Assembly: GCA_948567375.1 (NCBI GenBank)
Contig: OX419760.1
Span: 59,826,911-59,890,910, forward strand
Origin: Lunularia cruciata
Lineage: Eukaryota; Streptophyta; Marchantiopsida; Lunulariales; Lunulariaceae
Direction of reading: 5' to 3'
DNA length: 64,000 nt
In this document: in pieces, positions 1 through 9,985 of the stretch
Numbering within the stretch: position 1 is the stretch's first letter
Layout of the letters: each line of letters starts with the position of its first letter
The notes under the pieces: generated by a model
Databases searched by the model: none
What the model was told of the DNA's origin: nothing
What the model saw: only the letters and a program-made list of their open reading frames with translations
Program-made: the position numbers and the translations under genes

Positions 1-480
1 CACTAGCTATGCAAGGCACCAATACGAGAAATCTACCCTACCCCAACTAATATATCGGAGCTGTACAAGACCCCAATGCATCCCGGTTACGACATGATAA
101 ATCTACCCTCACGCACCTGCGATATCAAAGCTATGCAAGTGGTAATGTTTATAAACTACTAAGCATCCTAAGCTATGCAAGTGGTAAAATCTATGATAAT
201 CTACCCTCACACACCTAAGATATCCGAGCTACGCAAGTGGTAAGGTCTACAAACTATCATAGCATCTTGAGCTATGCAAGTGGTAAGTCTACAAACTACT
301 AGAGCATCCTAATAAACATCACCTTCTTCAATTGCTTTCTTGTGATTGATGTTATAAATTTACTTTCCCACACCTAAGATATTCGAGCTATAAATGGCAA
401 GGTCTAGAAACTACTAGAGCATCCTAATAAACATCAACTATTATGATTGCTTTCTTGTGATTACTTTCCTATGGATCACC
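1..480. repeat. Imperfect tandem repeats, about 100-130 bp units
   Basis: Three to four degenerate units share the order CTACCCTCAC, CACCTAAGATAT, GAGCTA(T/C)GCAAGTGGTAA, CTACAAACTACTAGAGCATCCTAA and, in the last two, TAAACATC followed by ATTGCTTTCTTGTGATT. Units begin near 30, 97, 195 and 345. The block lies directly beyond the C-terminal coding remains of the LINE-like relic on the minus strand, so it may be that element's 3' untranslated region (inference). No coding potential was seen. Confidence 0.7.
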
Positions 481-812
481 AACCAATGCTCTCTCTAGAG
501 CAATGGACATATGATGTCTAAAGTATACTACGAAGTATGCAAGTGAGAGTGGTATTTCCCCATGTCTAATATGATACATTCTCATGCATTCCCTTACAAT
601 TGTGTCAAATGTCGTGTCCATCACTACATATAACTCCAAGGCTAGAGGTACAAAGAGGTGACCTCATTGCATACCCTTATCCTTGGAGACCTTGTGTGTT
701 ACTACTCCGCTCGCTGCCCATCTAGGAGGATGAGTAATCACTCCCTCCAAAAATACACCATGCGTAATACACCATCTATAACCACAACATCCACCAATGT
801 TACCTACTAAAG
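481..812 (-). pseudogene. LINE-like reverse transcriptase, C-terminal remnant
   Basis: Read on the minus strand, conceptual translation in shifting frames gives a run containing HLFVPLALELYVVMDTT and later RHHMSIALERALVGDP. I recall this kind of C-terminal extension from a family of plant non-LTR reverse-transcriptase-like proteins. It is the missing end of the reverse transcriptase relic at 30121-31780; the old family A element A2 lies between the two halves. The reading is interrupted by stops, for example near 662, so it is a pseudogene. The assignment rests on recalled family resemblance and on position, not on an alignment. Confidence 0.5.
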
Positions 813-992
813 GAATCTTCTTGAGAAGCTTCTCTATTACCTTGGCTTGCACTCCAAGAGTCTTGCATGTTCCTTATAACAACCAAAGCCCAAGGTCATG
901 ATAGGCATTTAGAGTTTCACTCATTCAAGAGTCCTAATATGATCTTTCACTTTGGTATTCCATTCTCCTATTTCTCTCCTCTGTCTTTTACA
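813..992 (+). repeat. A2 5' LTR, truncated
   Basis: This matches the last part of the A1 LTR: the TTCTTGAGAAGCTTC block, TTGGCTTGCACTCCAAG, the stretch before the transcription start, and the end CTCCTATTTCTCTCC...TTTTACA. The first roughly 240 bp of a normal family A LTR are absent. The TATA region reads TTATAACAACC and is decayed compared with TATAAATACC in A1. Confidence 0.75.
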
Positions 993-993
993 T

Positions 994-1005
994 TGGTATA
1001 AGAGC
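994..1005 (+). other. A2 primer-binding site
   Basis: TGGTATAAGAGC starts two bases after the LTR end CA. The usual plant initiator-methionine tRNA primer site is TGGTATCAGAGC, so one base is changed. Confidence 0.8.
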
Positions 1006-1243
1006 AGGAATGGGATGGATGGAATTTATGGCCCACCAAACCATTGGAATTTCATGTCCATGTTCTACCTAAATATCATTTCACGTAATTCATCATCTCA
1101 TGCTTGGGCAGATTTTTTTGAATGCGATCACCTTGTCCAATGAACACTTGGTACTTTCAATTGTAACTTATGGAGAACAATGGACGGGTTACATCTACAT
1201 GTTAACTTAGATTAACTATAGATATTTTGATAGAGTAGTAGTC

Positions 1244-2142
1244 ATGGCGGCAATGCCTGAGGTTAGCATTGCCATGCAACAACAAATTGAGCACCTTATT
1301 TGATTTTGGAAGAACAAGATCATCAACAACAAGAGCATGTAGAGAGAGCACCATTTTGAGAAGGAGAAGAGCAAATCCAAAGCCCAAGGTATTTGAAGGC
1401 AATAATCTTTTGTTTCATTGTGAACATTATTTCAAAGCTTATAATTTTCAAGATGAACAAAAATAAGTTCTCTTGGCTTCAAGCCAATTAGATGGAGTGG
1501 CAAAGCTATGGTGGCGGTTTTGAGTGGAGCAAGCTAAATGGAAAATTATTGCACCAATCTTGACATGTGTAAAATTCAAGAGTGCAATAATTAGTCAATT
1601 TTAAGCTATAAATGCCACACGAGCCACACAAGATAGATTGGCAGAGTTGAATCAAATTGGTTCTATAAGAAGCTATATCATGCAATTTCAAAACATCATT
1701 ATGCAAATTCAAGATATATTGGAAAGTGAAGCTCTAGATAGATTTGGGATGGGCTTGAAGTCACAAACTAAATTAGAGGTGACGTGCAAGAGCCAAAACA
1801 CTTGGAGGAAACCATGCATTTGGTTGAGCATTTTGGTTCCTTGGTTGCAATAACTTGGTCTCAACCTCAACCTTCACAAAACCTAGCAATACACTACACA
1901 TGGGTGGAAGAGCCGGCACTAGTGGAGATTAATGTCGTCCAAAGGAGACCACTTGGTATTATAGATAGAGAAAGATTGCAAAAAAGTGGTGGTTGCTTTT
2001 ATTGTTACCAAATTGGACATCACGTTGCTTAATGTCCACTCAAGAATAAGCAACCTCGACAAATCGCCCAAATCGAGTTTTTGGAGCAAAATGATCAAGG
2101 AAACAAAGAATCCGAGTAGGAGATTTCAAGTTGCTTATTAGA
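1244..2142 (+). pseudogene. A2 gag relic
   Basis: This region aligns base by base with A1 gag: ATGGCGGCAATGCC start, the QQQIEHL region, and a zinc knuckle encoded near 1993-2035 as CFYCYQIGHHVAXCP. It is broken by many stops and frame changes. Unlike A1, the glutamine after the second knuckle cysteine plus one is still CAA, so the A1 stop is a private mutation of A1. Gag would form the particle core and bind RNA; this copy cannot make it. Confidence 0.8.
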
Positions 2143-2144
2143 AC

Positions 2145-3299
2145 TTGATTTGTTTCAATGGGATTGAAAGTAGATCTATGCAAGTTTGTTTCACTTGCAA
2201 AAACATGATAACTTATCATGGTTGTAGGATTTTGGTGGATTTTGGAAATTCAAAGAATTGCATGTCCATACAATTAGCAAAAGAATTAAATATTCTTATC
2301 AAACCAATAATTGGAAGTAGATTGAAGATGGTGGATGGTAGAAAGGGTTCTATTTTCCATTCCTCACATCCTGTTATATTCAAGATTGGGAAGGAGAATT
2401 TGAAGTGTATGAGATTGTAGTAGCACCTCTACACTATGATGTCATTATAGATTTGTCTGGGCTTGAACATCATAAGGTTCAATTTGATTGTGCCATATGA
2501 CAAATTCAAGTACAATACCAAAGTAAGAATTATCGATAGGTTGTATGGCACCTTTGAGTAAGACACCTAAGAATAATCAGTCCTAAGATGGGAATTTTAT
2601 CAATAAAGCAACCATAGAGCAAGCTTTGGAGAAAGATAAACCTATTTTTATGCTGTGGATTAAGCCAATTGCCCATGGAGAATCTGGTGAGGGCCAAAAG
2701 CCTCATCAAGCAGTGATTGATCAAAAAGTTCAAGAGTTTACAGATGTGTTTCTAGATGATCTGCCAAAGGGATTACCCTCCGATTGTGGTATGCCCTTCA
2801 AGATTGAGTTATTGCCAAGAAGTACTCCTGTGAGTAGACCAATCTATCAGCTCTCATCAAAGGATTTGGATGAGCTTCAAACAATATTTATTGAGTTGTT
2901 GGAGAAGGATTTCATATGACGTAGTACATCTCCTTAGAGAGCACCAGTATTATTTGTTTCAAAGAAGGATGAAGGCCTTTGCTTTGATATTGATTACTAT
3001 GGTCTCAACACACAAATAGTGAAGGATGCATATCCCTTATTTCAAATTGATGACTAGCTAGATCCATTGATTGGAGCACGATACTTCTCCGAGTTGGATC
3101 TTTAAAGTGGCTATTGGTAGATTCCCATTGGTAGAGAGGATTTGCAAAAGGTAGTGCAAAAGACTTGTTCAAAAGACTACCTTTTGCACAAGTTATAGGC
3201 ATTTTGAGTCGAGAGTTCTACCTTTTGGGCTCACTAATGCTCCAACAATCTTCATGGATTAGATGCATCAAATGCTAGATCAGCTATTGGATTGATACA
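2145..3299 (+). pseudogene. A2 protease and reverse transcriptase start, relic
   Basis: The first part translates as a protease-like region; the active site DSGSS of A1 appears here as DFGNS, so the catalytic motif is damaged. A linker follows with a single copy of the 20-residue unit that is tripled in A1, then the RT N-terminal half ([27 protein letters not shown]). The reading breaks off at 3299, where element B1 is inserted, within the sequence coding just before the catalytic LDD motif of RT. Stops occur throughout the RT part. Confidence 0.8.
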
Positions 3300-4034
3300 T
3301 GTAATACCAAGAGCTAGCAATATGATCTAGATGTGAAATTCATTTTGGTAACATCTAGAATGATGTTATACATGATGGTCAAAATAGATTAGATAGAAAT
3401 ATCACCAAAAGAGTATTTCTACTAATAAGGTAGCAACCAAATTGGACTTGAAAACCTTAGAACCAATAGCTAGAGATATGATTTGAGGGTGAGAATTGGT
3501 TTGGTAGCATTTGGAAGGATGTTACACATGATGGACTAAATAGATCAAAAAGAGGTATCACCAAAATGAGACTTCTACTAATAGATTATGAACTAAAATA
3601 TGCATAAAATCTTTGAAGGCAATTTTGGAGGCCTAAACGGATGAATTAAACCTCAAAAATGTGCAGATTTCCCCCTTCCCTCTCAATGCAAGAAAGGTTG
3701 GCTTTCCCTCCCCCTGGTTTTTCTCATTGAGTGCTTTCCAATGGTACCTCACCCATATGATTTTGAGATTCCTACATGAAGATTACCTAAAAGATTCACT
3801 TTGGTCAAAGCTTGTTTGACCAATCAGATAAGACCAGGACCAACATGCTGAGTAAGTAATCCAAGGGTGGAGCTTGTTGACATGTCACCTATCTGTGTGC
3901 CTAATCCTATGGTGGAGCTTCCTTGGAGTAAATCCTCTTTGTCATATAATAAAGAGAAGGTGCTCCTTTGGAGCATCGGATGATTGAATGTGAAATTTAT
4001 ATTTTCTCTCTTCTCTTGTCCTCGGAGTATTAAA
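3300..4034 (+). repeat. B1 5' LTR
   Basis: It begins TGTAATACCAAGAGCTAG and ends at GGAGTATTAAA, where other copies end GGAGTATTACA. Two internal repeats of an ACTTCTACTAATAG-type box are typical of the family. The promoter-like TATAATAAAG is near 3948. Confidence 0.85.
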
Positions 4035-4035
4035 A

Positions 4036-4047
4036 TGGTATTAGAGC
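4036..4047 (+). other. B1 primer-binding site
   Basis: TGGTATTAGAGC lies one base after the LTR and differs from the initiator-methionine tRNA primer site TGGTATCAGAGC by a single C-to-T change. Confidence 0.8.
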
Positions 4048-4174
4048 AAGTGTTTTAGTCCAAGAGAGTGGATCACCCCTCTTAGAAGAGCACAAACTAC
4101 TGAAACTGAGTAATTTGAGGTGGAGAACATAGAGTAATTTCTAGACGTAGGAAGAGCTTTAGAGAGCAGAAGGG

Positions 4175-4604
4175 ATGGATACACCGGGAGGACAATTTCT
4201 TGCACCTAGCTTTCCATTCTTGAATCCATTCCACATCAAGGTTATGTATATCTAGCATGAGCAAATGAGAGTATCACTACTTTATCACTTTGGAGCAAAA
4301 TTCATGGACAAAGTGATGAACTCATCAAACCCAATGATTCTACCTATAGTGGTATACGACAAAGAGTGGGATTTGACCATCTACATTCTATTATGATATT
4401 ATGGATGTGAATGTCCCAAATCCTCTCCCTTTCAACACTCAAGTAGAAATTTATTATGTAGTGAGACCAAAAGTGATGTTTAGAGATTTTATGGTTAGGA
4501 ATTTTGGTGAGGAGTATTATCAAAGAGTGATAGCTTCTAAGGTCCCAATGGTAGTTCTAATAGTTTTTGCACCTTCCAAAGTGATCATATTGACTCTGTA
4601 TTGA
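4175..4604 (+). pseudogene. B1 upstream ORF pair, relic
   Basis: The first frame (4175-4396) runs 73 codons to a TGA that is at the same place in all four family B copies; in B1 it also has an internal TAG. The second frame (4401-4604, 67 codons) is open and starts 7 nt after the T of that TGA. The proteins match those of B2 almost residue for residue, including FGEEYYQRVIAS in the second frame. See the B2 entries for the domain discussion. Confidence 0.7.
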
Positions 4605-4637
4605 AGTAGACATTAGCAATTGAGTGTTGCAAGAATC

Positions 4638-5166
4638 ATGGATCCGCACTTGCAAGAGTTGGTGCAAGGAATGCAAGTGATGTTGAATGAATTTTGAGAG
4701 ATTAAGATGACCATGGAAACATTACAAAGTCAAGGGCAGATCCTCAAGAATGATCAAGCAATGCAAAAGACAAGCCGTCTCAAAACCCAGTACCTATGAC
4801 TAAAGTACTTGGAGAGGTACCCAATGAACCCTATCAACAATAAAGCCACATTGCTACTCCGGATGAAGAAGACCTGCAACATTGAGCCTTACAAGGGGCA
4901 ACATACAATAGGAGTAGTGGAAACTGGATCTCAAGAATGAATCGATATTTTTGATTGTTCTCAACAAAGATCAATGAGCATGTTTGCATATGGGTACTTG
5001 ACCAATAAAGCCCTCACATGGTATGATGCTTGGGAACAATCCATGGTGGCAGAGAGAAGGGAGGTCACGTGGATAGCAATGCAAGGAGGATTGTTGAAGA
5101 ATTTCCAATCAGTGAATCCCGTGCAGATGGCCCAAATCTGACTATGGGGATTCACACAAAAGAACA
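4638..5166 (+). pseudogene. B1 gag relic, C-terminus deleted
   Basis: Start ATGGATCCGCACTTGCAAG corresponds to the gag start of B2. The matching region runs through the KKTCNIEPYKGQ segment and the ALTWYDAWE segment. An in-frame TGA replaces the tryptophan after RYF, exactly as in B2 but not in B4. Near 5166 the sequence jumps from mid-gag to the end of the protease region, so the zinc knuckle and protease core are lost. The copy cannot encode particle protein. Confidence 0.75.
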
Positions 5167-7873
5167 ATTACCTAGATGGATAACACAGTCTATAGGAGAA
5201 TATCAAGAAGCAATTGAGTGGCGAATGATACATTTAGCTCATTATGATGCAATCTTAAGCATGCCATGGATGGAGTATTACAACACTATAATAGATTGGA
5301 GGAAGAAAGTAGTGAGAACCCACCAATGGTCAATCATTGGGGTTAAAGAAAAATCACACAAGCAAGGACTGCCTCTATATGTCATAGGGATGGTAATTGT
5401 CTATAAGACGGATAGATGTTTCATAGGTCTAATAAGAGAAGTCTAGAGTGCACAACTTGATAGACAAATTCTTGAGAATTGAAGGATGTGTTGGATGAGT
5501 TTCAAGATGTCTTTCTCGATGATCTACCCTCAAGATTACCACCAAAAAAGAGATTAGATCATAAAATTGAGACACTCCATAGGAAGACACCTCTTGTAAG
5601 ATCCTACATCACCTATCACCTCATGAGTCGGAGGAGTATAAGACTCAAATTGAGGAGATGTTGCAGAAAGGATTCATCCAACCTAGCATATCACCATATG
5701 GGGCTCTTGTCTTGTTTGTGAAGAAGAAGTACGGTACAATGCACATGTGCATTCACTATCGGGGTCTCAATCAGCAAATAATGAAGAAAAAATACCCCTT
5801 ACCTTGCATGGATGACTTGTTTGATCACCCCATGGAGCAAGATACTTGGGCTCAACTAAAGAGCTTCTTGGGTTGACAGGATTCTATCATAGATTTGTCA
5901 AAGACTTCTCCAAGGTTGCACAGCTTTAAATGGCACTACTTGGCAAGGAGAAGAAGTAGACATGGAGAACCGCACAAGAGTTGGCCTTTCAAGAATTAAA
6001 AGCTGCCTTGCTACATGCACCAATCTTGAAGTGGTATGACCCAAAATGTCCAATCAAGTTGACTACAAATGCATCAGACATAGCAATAAGAGCAGTCTTA
6101 CAACAAGAGTGGCATGATGGATGGCATCCAATTGCATATTTCTCTCAAAATTTGTTACCGGTAGAGTGCAACTACCACACCACAGAATGAGAAGAGCTGG
6201 CCGTTGTTCTTGCAACCAAGCATAAGAAGCATTATTTGGGCAAGAAAGCATTTGTAGTCGAGACAGACCACAAACCTCAAGTCTACCTCAAGATCTAGAA
6301 GGATCTATCATGTTGCTAAATTTGGTAGGCAGAGTGGCAACAATGCTTCAACATGACAATCACCTACGTGGAAGGTAAGAAGCAAATTGTAGATGCATTC
6401 ACCCGCATGCCAATGGAAAAAAACTTGGTGGCAAGGTTAAGATTAACCCTGAATTTTGGCCACAGATTTTGGCTACTACAAAAACTGATCCACAGATTGT
6501 GGAAGAGCAATCATCCAAAGGCGTCACTAGCACCCAAGGACTCACCTTTTGTAATGGTAGAATATGGATCCCAAATGTCCCAAAATTATGCACTACCATT
6601 CTAGCAAAATGTCATGATTCAGCCATTGCAGGTCATGTTGGAGTAGACAAGACCTTGGATGCAGTCCAGCACCATTACTATTGGCCCAAGATGAGTAACA
6701 ACTTGATGGACTACATGCTCAACTCCCTACTTTGTCAATAGAACAAAGCTTTTAATCAAACTCTTGCATGGCTCCTTCAACCTCTCCCCACTCGTACCCA
6801 ACATTAGGAACAAGTGAGTATGGATCTCGTTTGTGAATTACCCAAGACCACCTTAGGGTTTGACTCTATATTTGTGGTCTTTGTGGACCGGCTCAACAAA
6901 ATGATTCATGTATGTCCTACCACCAAGGATGTGACCGCTCCACAACTAGCTCAATTATACTTAGATGTAGTCTTCTTTCATCGACAAAGGCACTCAATTC
7001 ACTAATTTGTTTTTGCAAACACTCTTTGGTTTCTTCAAACCAAGTTGACCATATTCACAACTTACCATTCACAAATAGATGGACAAACAGTGCGGGCTAA
7101 TCACACTATTGAAGACATGTTATGCGGCTTCACCTTAGAAGAGCAAGAGAGATGGGACACTCTACTCCCATTGGTGGAATTTGCTTACAACAATTCAGTG
7201 AATGCATCCACCCAAGTCATTCTGTTCTTCCTCATGTATGGTGAGCATCCCTTCACACCTTCTAGCTTGATGAAGATCCATCTGGTGGCTACCAAGGTGG
7301 ATGCAATCAACACATTTGTTTCTATAATCCAACAAGGTGTGGAGAGCGCCAAGCACAGATTACAGATAGCACAAAATTGACAAAAGTAATATGATGATGC
7401 ACATTGTACGCACATGGAGTTCAATGTTGGGGATTAGATATGGCTATTGACAACCAACCTCACATTAGTTGGACCTTGTAAGCTCAGACCTCATTTTATT
7501 GGACCTTTCTCAATTCTTTGTCCAGTTGGCGATGTGGCCTATCACCTCAAGCTACCACCACACATGAAGATCTATCTAATGTTCCATGTTTCCCTACTAC
7601 GCAAATATGCTCCCCAATCAGGCTAGTGTTATTTCACACAAGACATTTGACCTTGTCTGACATTCATTGATGGCACGAAGGAATATGAAGTGGAGAGTAT
7701 TCTCCAAAAATTGCATGCGTGGTACTTGCCATCCATGGGTAGACTATCTAGTATAGTGGAAAGGTTACTCCCCCTATGAAGCAACCTGGGAGCCCACTGC
7801 CAATTTGACATATGCACCGGTGTTGGTGCAAGCGTTTGAGCAACAATTGCACAACGAGGACGTTGCGTCTTAA
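5167..7873 (+). pseudogene. B1 pol relic
   Basis: Fragments occur in the order protease C-terminus (MPWMEYYN), RT N-terminus ([34 protein letters not shown]), a deletion near 5850 that removes the RT palm, RNase H (KLTTNASDIAI, the first catalytic Asp kept as NAS context), integrase (HVGVDKTLDAVQ, MDLVCELPKT, GQTVRANH) and a chromodomain-like tail ending at TAA 7871. The integrase catalytic Glu of TERAN is changed to Val (TVRAN). Stops and frame shifts are spread throughout. Confidence 0.8.
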
Positions 7874-7886
7874 AAGGAGGGAGGTT
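7871..7886 (+). other. B1 polypurine tract
   Basis: AAAAGGAGGGAGG lies immediately before the 3' LTR start TGTAATACC and overlaps the pol stop codon. It would prime plus-strand DNA synthesis. Confidence 0.85.
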
Positions 7887-8634
7887 TGTAATACCAAGAG
7901 CTAGCCATATGATCTAGATGTGAAATTTAGTTTTGTAACATCTAGAATGATATTATACATAATAATCAAAATAGATCAGATAGAAGTATCACCAAAAGAG
8001 TACTTCTACAAATAGTGCAGCAATTGAAATAGACTTGAAAACCTTAGAACCAATAGCTAGACATATGATTTAAAGGTGAGAATTGGTTTGGTAGCATCTT
8101 GAAGGATGTAACACATGATGGGCTAAACAGATCAAAAAGAGGTATCCTCAAAATGGGACTTCTACTAATAGAGTAGGAACCAAAATATGCCTAAAATCTT
8201 TGAAGGCAATTTTGGAGGCCTAAACGGATGAATTAGGCCTCAAAAATGTGAAAATCCCCACCCCCCCCCCTTTCTTGTAAGGGGAAGGTTGGCTTTCCCT
8301 CCCCCCTGATTTGTCTTGTCGAGTGCTTTCCAATAGTACCTCACCCACGTGAGTATGAGATTCCTACATAAATATTCCCTAAAAGATTCCCTCTAGTCAA
8401 AGCTTGTTTGACCAACCAGATAGGACCAGGACCGACATGTCACCCATCCAAGTAAGTAATCCAAGGGTGGAGCTTGCTGACATGTCACCTATCTATGTGT
8501 CAAATCCTATGGTGGAGCTTCTTGGAGGAGATCCTCTTTGTCTATATAATAAAGAGAAGGTGCTCCTTTGGAGCATCGGATGGTTGAATGTGAAATCTGT
8601 GTTTTCTTTCTTCTCTTGTCCTTGGAGTATTACA
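7887..8634 (+). repeat. B1 3' LTR
   Basis: Begins TGTAATACCAAGAGCTAG and ends GGAGTATTACA. A run of C at 8256-8270, broken by one A, makes it longer than the 5' LTR. The TATATAATAAA promoter or polyadenylation box is at 8543-8553. Confidence 0.9.
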
Positions 8635-9231
8635 AGTAATGGTGGTGTTCTTGGATAATATTTTAATGTATCAAAAAAAAAGGAAAAACACACAAATCAC
8701 ATACGAGAAGTCTTAAGACAACTATGTCCATGAAAGTTTTACTACAAGAAGTCAAAGTGTACCTTTTTGGCAAAAGAAAGTTACCTTCTTGGGTCACAAG
8801 ATCTCATCAAAGGTGATCAAGATAAAAGAGGAGAAAATCAAGGTCATAGCCTACTCCAAATGATGCCACAAAAGTATGGGCATTTAATGGATTGGCAAGT
8901 TTTTACCAATGGTTCATCCACTATTATACTTATGTGGCCACACCATTGACCGACCTCTTGGGGAAAAACTCAAGGTTTCAATGGACCACCAAGCACAAAG
9001 AAGTATTTTAGAAGTTGAAACATATGGTGTCTTCAAGACCGATTTTTCCACCATATGACCCTCAACTACCTTGTATGGTTGATTTTGATGCTTCTAACTT
9101 TGGCATTAGAGCCATGTTGCAATATGATTTCCCAAATAGATTACATCTCATTGCTTTTGTGTCTTGCCATCTAAACATAATAAAAAGGAATTACTTTACT
9201 CTAGATTGTCAACAACTAGCAATAGTATATG
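8635..9231 (+). pseudogene. A2 RT end and RNase H start, relic
   Basis: The sequence resumes A2 after B1, at the stretch encoding the RT catalytic loop (GTGTTCTTGGATAATATT, so the A1 motif FLDDI is degraded). It continues through the connection region and into RNase H ([15 protein letters not shown]). It stops at 9231 with AATAGTATATG, where B2 is inserted. Comparison with A1 places this piece at A1 17330-17935. Several stops are present. Confidence 0.8.
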
Positions 9232-9969
9232 TGTAATACTCCGAGGACAAGAGAAGAGAGAAAACACAGATTGCACACTCCAACATTCCATGCCCCAAGG
9301 GAGCACCTTCTCTTTATTATATAGACAAAGAGGATCTCCTCCAAGGAAGCTCCACCATAGGATTAAGGACACAAATAGGTGACATGTCAGCAAGCTCCAC
9401 CCTTGGATTACTTACTTGGGTGGGTGACCTGTCTGGTCTAGGTCCTATCTGGTTGGTCAAACGAGCTTTGACTGGAGGGAATCTTTTAGGGAATCTTCCT
9501 GTAGGAATCTCAGAATCACATGAGTAAGGTACCGTTGGAAAGCTCTCGACGAGACAAATCATGGGGGAGGGAAGGCCAGCCTTTCCTCTGTTGGGGGGGA
9601 ATCTACACATTTTCAAGGCCTAATTCATCCGTTTAGGCCTCCAAAATTGCCTTCAAAGTTTTCAGGCATATTTCGGTTCCTACTCTATTAGTAGAAGTCT
9701 CCTTTTGGTGATACCTCTTTCTGATCTGTTTAGTCCATCATGTGTAACATCCTTCCAGATGTTACCAAACTAATTCTCACCTTTAAATCATATGTCTAGC
9801 TATTGGTTCTAAGGTTCTCAAGTCTATTTCGGTTTCTACCCTATTAGTAGAAGTACTCTTTTGGTGATACTTCTATCTGATCTATTTTGACCATCATGTA
9901 TAACATCATTCTAGATGTTACCAAACCGAATTTCACATCTAGATCATATGGCTAACCCTTGGTATTACA
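9232..9969 (-). repeat. B2 3' LTR
   Basis: On the minus strand it runs TGTAATACCAAGGG to CTCGGAGTATTACA. It sits next to the polypurine tract, so it is the 3' LTR. It differs from the 5' copy at about 14 positions and two 1-bp indels. Confidence 0.95.
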
Positions 9970-9985
9970 GACCTCCCTCCTTTTA
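9970..9985 (-). other. B2 polypurine tract
   Basis: On the minus strand AAAAGGAGGGAGGTC ends exactly at the 3' LTR. It overlaps the pol stop codon (9983-9985). Confidence 0.9.

Larger units (their letters stand above)
3300..8634 (+). mobile_element. Ty3/gypsy chromovirus B1 (family B), decayed, inside A2
   Basis: B1 has two recognisable LTRs (735 and 748 bp), a primer site, the two upstream frames, gag, pol and a polypurine tract, all on the plus strand. It interrupts the A2 RT gene just upstream of the LDD motif; A2 sequence resumes at 8635. The flanking pentamers are ATACA and AGTAA, so the target duplication is degraded. At 5.3 kb it is shorter than B2 (6.6 kb without A1) because of two internal deletions, near 5166 (gag end to protease) and near 5850 (RT palm including the LDD box). 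Confidence 0.9.

Noticed and set aside
1-480. CRISPR-like array
   Set aside because: Repeats are long, degenerate and without regular unique spacers, and the DNA is plant nuclear in character.
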